This document shows, one piece after another, positions 62,201-64,000 of a stretch of DNA of 64,000 nucleotides. Source of the stretch: Anisodus tanguticus (taxonomy: Eukaryota > Streptophyta > Magnoliopsida > Solanales > Solanaceae); assembly GCA_034509755.1 (NCBI GenBank), contig CM067546.1:18768615-18832614 (forward strand), read 5' to 3'. The notes under the pieces are model-generated. The model saw nothing but the letters and a program-made list of their open reading frames with translations, searched no databases and had not been told where the DNA came from. A program made the translations under genes and the position numbers. Each line of letters begins with the position of its first letter. Within the stretch, counting starts at the first letter, position 1.

Positions 62201-64000
62201 AAAAGAAAACCATGACCATCTTAACATGCATTGCATCACTCAACTGGAGTGAAGACCGTGACTCCTTTGGCGAAATTACATAGCCTGACTTGATATAGAA
62301 TGAAAACCATGACCATCTTGGTTGGCATTAAATTATTCAACTGGAGTGAAGACCGCGACACATTTTCCGAAATTACATTACCTGACTCGATATAGAATGA
62401 AACCACAACCATCTTGGCTGTCATTACATCATTCAACTTGAGTGAAGACTGTGACACCTTCGCCGAAATTACATCCCCAAACTCGATATAGAATGAAAAC
62501 CATAACCATCTTGGATGGCATTACACCATTCAACTAGAGTGACGACCGCAACACCTTTGCGGGAATTACATCTCTTAACTCGATATTGAATTAAAACGAT
62601 TACCATTATTGATGGCATTACATTATTTAACTGCAGTGATGATCGCAACACCTTTACCGAAATTACATCCCCTAACTGGATATTGAATTAAGACCACGAC
62701 CATCATGGCTGGCATTACATTATTCAACCGGAGTAAAGACAACAACACCTTCGCTAGAATTACATCACCTTACTCGATATAGAAAGTAAACCATGACCTT
62801 TGGTCTTGCATCATTCTACTAGAGTGAAGACCGTGACACCCTTGCCGGAATTACTTAACTCCGACTCGATATAGAATGAAAACCATCACTATCTTAGTTT
62901 GCATTAAATCATTGAACAACACCTTCACAATTACATCCCCTAACTCAATATAGAATAGAAACCACGACCCTCATGGATGAAATTATATCATTCAACTGAT
63001 ATTGAATTAAAACCACGAACATCATGGTCGTTATTACATTATTCAACCGAGTAAAGACAACAACTCCTTCGCTAAAATTACATCACCTTATCGATATAGA
63101 AAGTAAAGCATGACCCTCATGGCTGGTATTGCATCATTCTACTAGAGTGAAGACAATGACACCTTTGCCGGAATTACTTAACCTGACTCGATATAGAATG
63201 AAAACCATCACTATCTTAGTTTGCATTAAATCATTCAACTGGAATGAAGACCGCGACACCTTCGCCGGAATTACATCCCCTAACTCAATATAGAATAGAA
63301 ACCACGACCCTCATGGATGAAATTATATCATTCAACTGCAGTGACGATCGCAACACCTTCAGCGGAATTACATCCCCTAAATCGATATTGAACTAAAACC
63401 ACGACCATCATGGCTGGTATTACATTATTCAACTGTAGTAAAGACAACAACACCTTCTCTAGAATTACATCACCTTACTCGATATAGAAAGTAAACCATG
63501 ACCCTCTTAGCTGGCATTATATCATTCAACTGGAGTGAAGACCGTGAAAAAGTTGTTGGAATTACATAACTTGATTCGATATAGAATGAAAACCCCAAAC
63601 ATCTCGGATATCATTACATCATTCAACTAGAGTGAACACTGTGGTAACTTAGCTGAAATTACATCTCAAACTCAATATAGAATGAAAACCACGTCCATCA
63701 TGGTTGGCATTACATCATTCAACTGGAGTGACGACCGCAACACCTTCGCCGGATTTACATCCCTTAACTCGATATAAAAAGAAAACCACGACCATCTTGG
63801 CTAACATTACATCATTCAACTGGAGTGAAGACCGCAAAGTAGCTTCGCCGAGTTTTATCACCTAAGTCGATATAGAATGAAAACCACGACTATCATGGCT
63901 GGCATTACATTATTCAACTGGAGTGAAGGCAGCAACACTTTCACTGGAATTACATCACCTTACTCAATATAGAAACAAAACCACAAACATCTTGGCTGGC
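56278..64000. repeat. Higher-order repeat of about 19 monomers (1.84 kb)
   Basis: The variant GAAGGCAGCAACACTTTCAC starts at 56278, 58118, 59892 and 63925. The variant CAATTATTTATGGCATTACA recurs near 56629, 58471, 60244 and 62119. Spacings are 1840, 1774, then about 1875. 19 x 97 is 1843; the final gap near 2.1 kb is about 22 units. Blocks are much more alike than neighbouring monomers. Confidence 0.8.

Larger units (their letters stand above)
46949..64000. repeat. 97-bp satellite array, about 175 copies, continuing off the right edge
   Basis: Head-to-tail monomers with landmarks ATTCAACTGGAGTGAAGAC, CACCTTCGCCGGAATTACAT, CTCGATATAGAATGAAAACC and CGACCATCTTGGCTGGCATT. Spacing between successive landmarks is 97 (for example 47141 and 47238). 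Copies differ by substitutions at many positions and by occasional small indels, and I saw no insertion of another element in 17 kb. Since 97 is not a multiple of three, the 60-120-codon frames seen on both strands are products of the repeat, not genes. Confidence 0.97.

Noticed and set aside
46949..64000. CRISPR-like regular repeat
   Set aside because: No spacers: the whole unit repeats, unit length and plant context fit satellite DNA.
46949..64000. CENP-B-box-like match CTTCGCCGGAATTAC in the monomer
   Set aside because: The first part fits the box but the required CGGG at the 3' side is absent, and plants have no established CENP-B box system.

Overview
This window is intergenic repeat DNA from a large plant nuclear genome. 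Nearly every base I can assign belongs to LTR retrotransposons, their nested fragments, or one very long satellite array. I found no intact host gene, rRNA, tRNA, CRISPR array or prokaryotic feature. The Tekay-type chromovirus proteins, the tRNA-iMet-type primer sites and the LTR styles point to a dicot. Solanaceae is my best guess from remembered similarity, and no marker gene proves it.

Layout. (1) 1-11621: a Tekay/Del-type Ty3/gypsy chromovirus on the minus strand (copy A), running off the left edge and split by a short non-autonomous element N1 (2538-8451, 5-bp target duplication CCCTG). (2) 11622-25992: a second Tekay element, also minus (copy B). Copy A sits inside its 3' LTR. Its integrase is split by a second member of the N family, N2 (14180-19983, plus strand, target duplication TACCT). 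(3) 25993-27.7 kb: a decayed Ty1/copia piece with an LTR end, a 29-bp tandem repeat in the leader and a gag zinc-knuckle relic. (4) 27.7-29.2 kb: unassigned DNA with promoter-like sites and a pseudogene with four stops. (5) 29177-43278: two members of a family called X here (LTRs opening TGTCACACC on the plus strand, perfect or near-perfect tRNA-iMet primer sites, no recognisable proteins). One X LTR is broken by two plus-strand solo LTRs, each with a target duplication. (6) 43279-46948: a Tat-type Ty3/gypsy element on the minus strand, with gag, protease, RT, RNase H and archaeal-type RNase H remnants. (7) 46949 to the right edge: about 17 kb, or roughly 175 copies, of a 97-bp satellite that continues beyond the window.

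How the pieces relate. The order of insertions can be read: B entered a copia LTR; A entered B's LTR; N1 entered A and N2 entered B. One X element entered the Tat element, and solo LTRs entered an X LTR. All coding remnants carry stops or frameshifts, many of the CAA/CAG-to-TAA/TAG or TGG-to-TGA/TAG type expected from decay of methylated cytosine, so nothing here is likely to make functional protein.

The most interesting part is the satellite. Its 97-bp unit is itself an ancient dimer of two related halves. The distal 8 kb carries a higher-order period near 1.84 kb (about 19 monomers). The array starts inside the N-terminal gag region of the Tat element, in frame with gag at the junction, which suggests a retrotransposon origin. 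Second in interest is the N family: two elements of different age share a mosaic pol made of repeated RT, RNase H and integrase scraps, which implies it was moved in trans.
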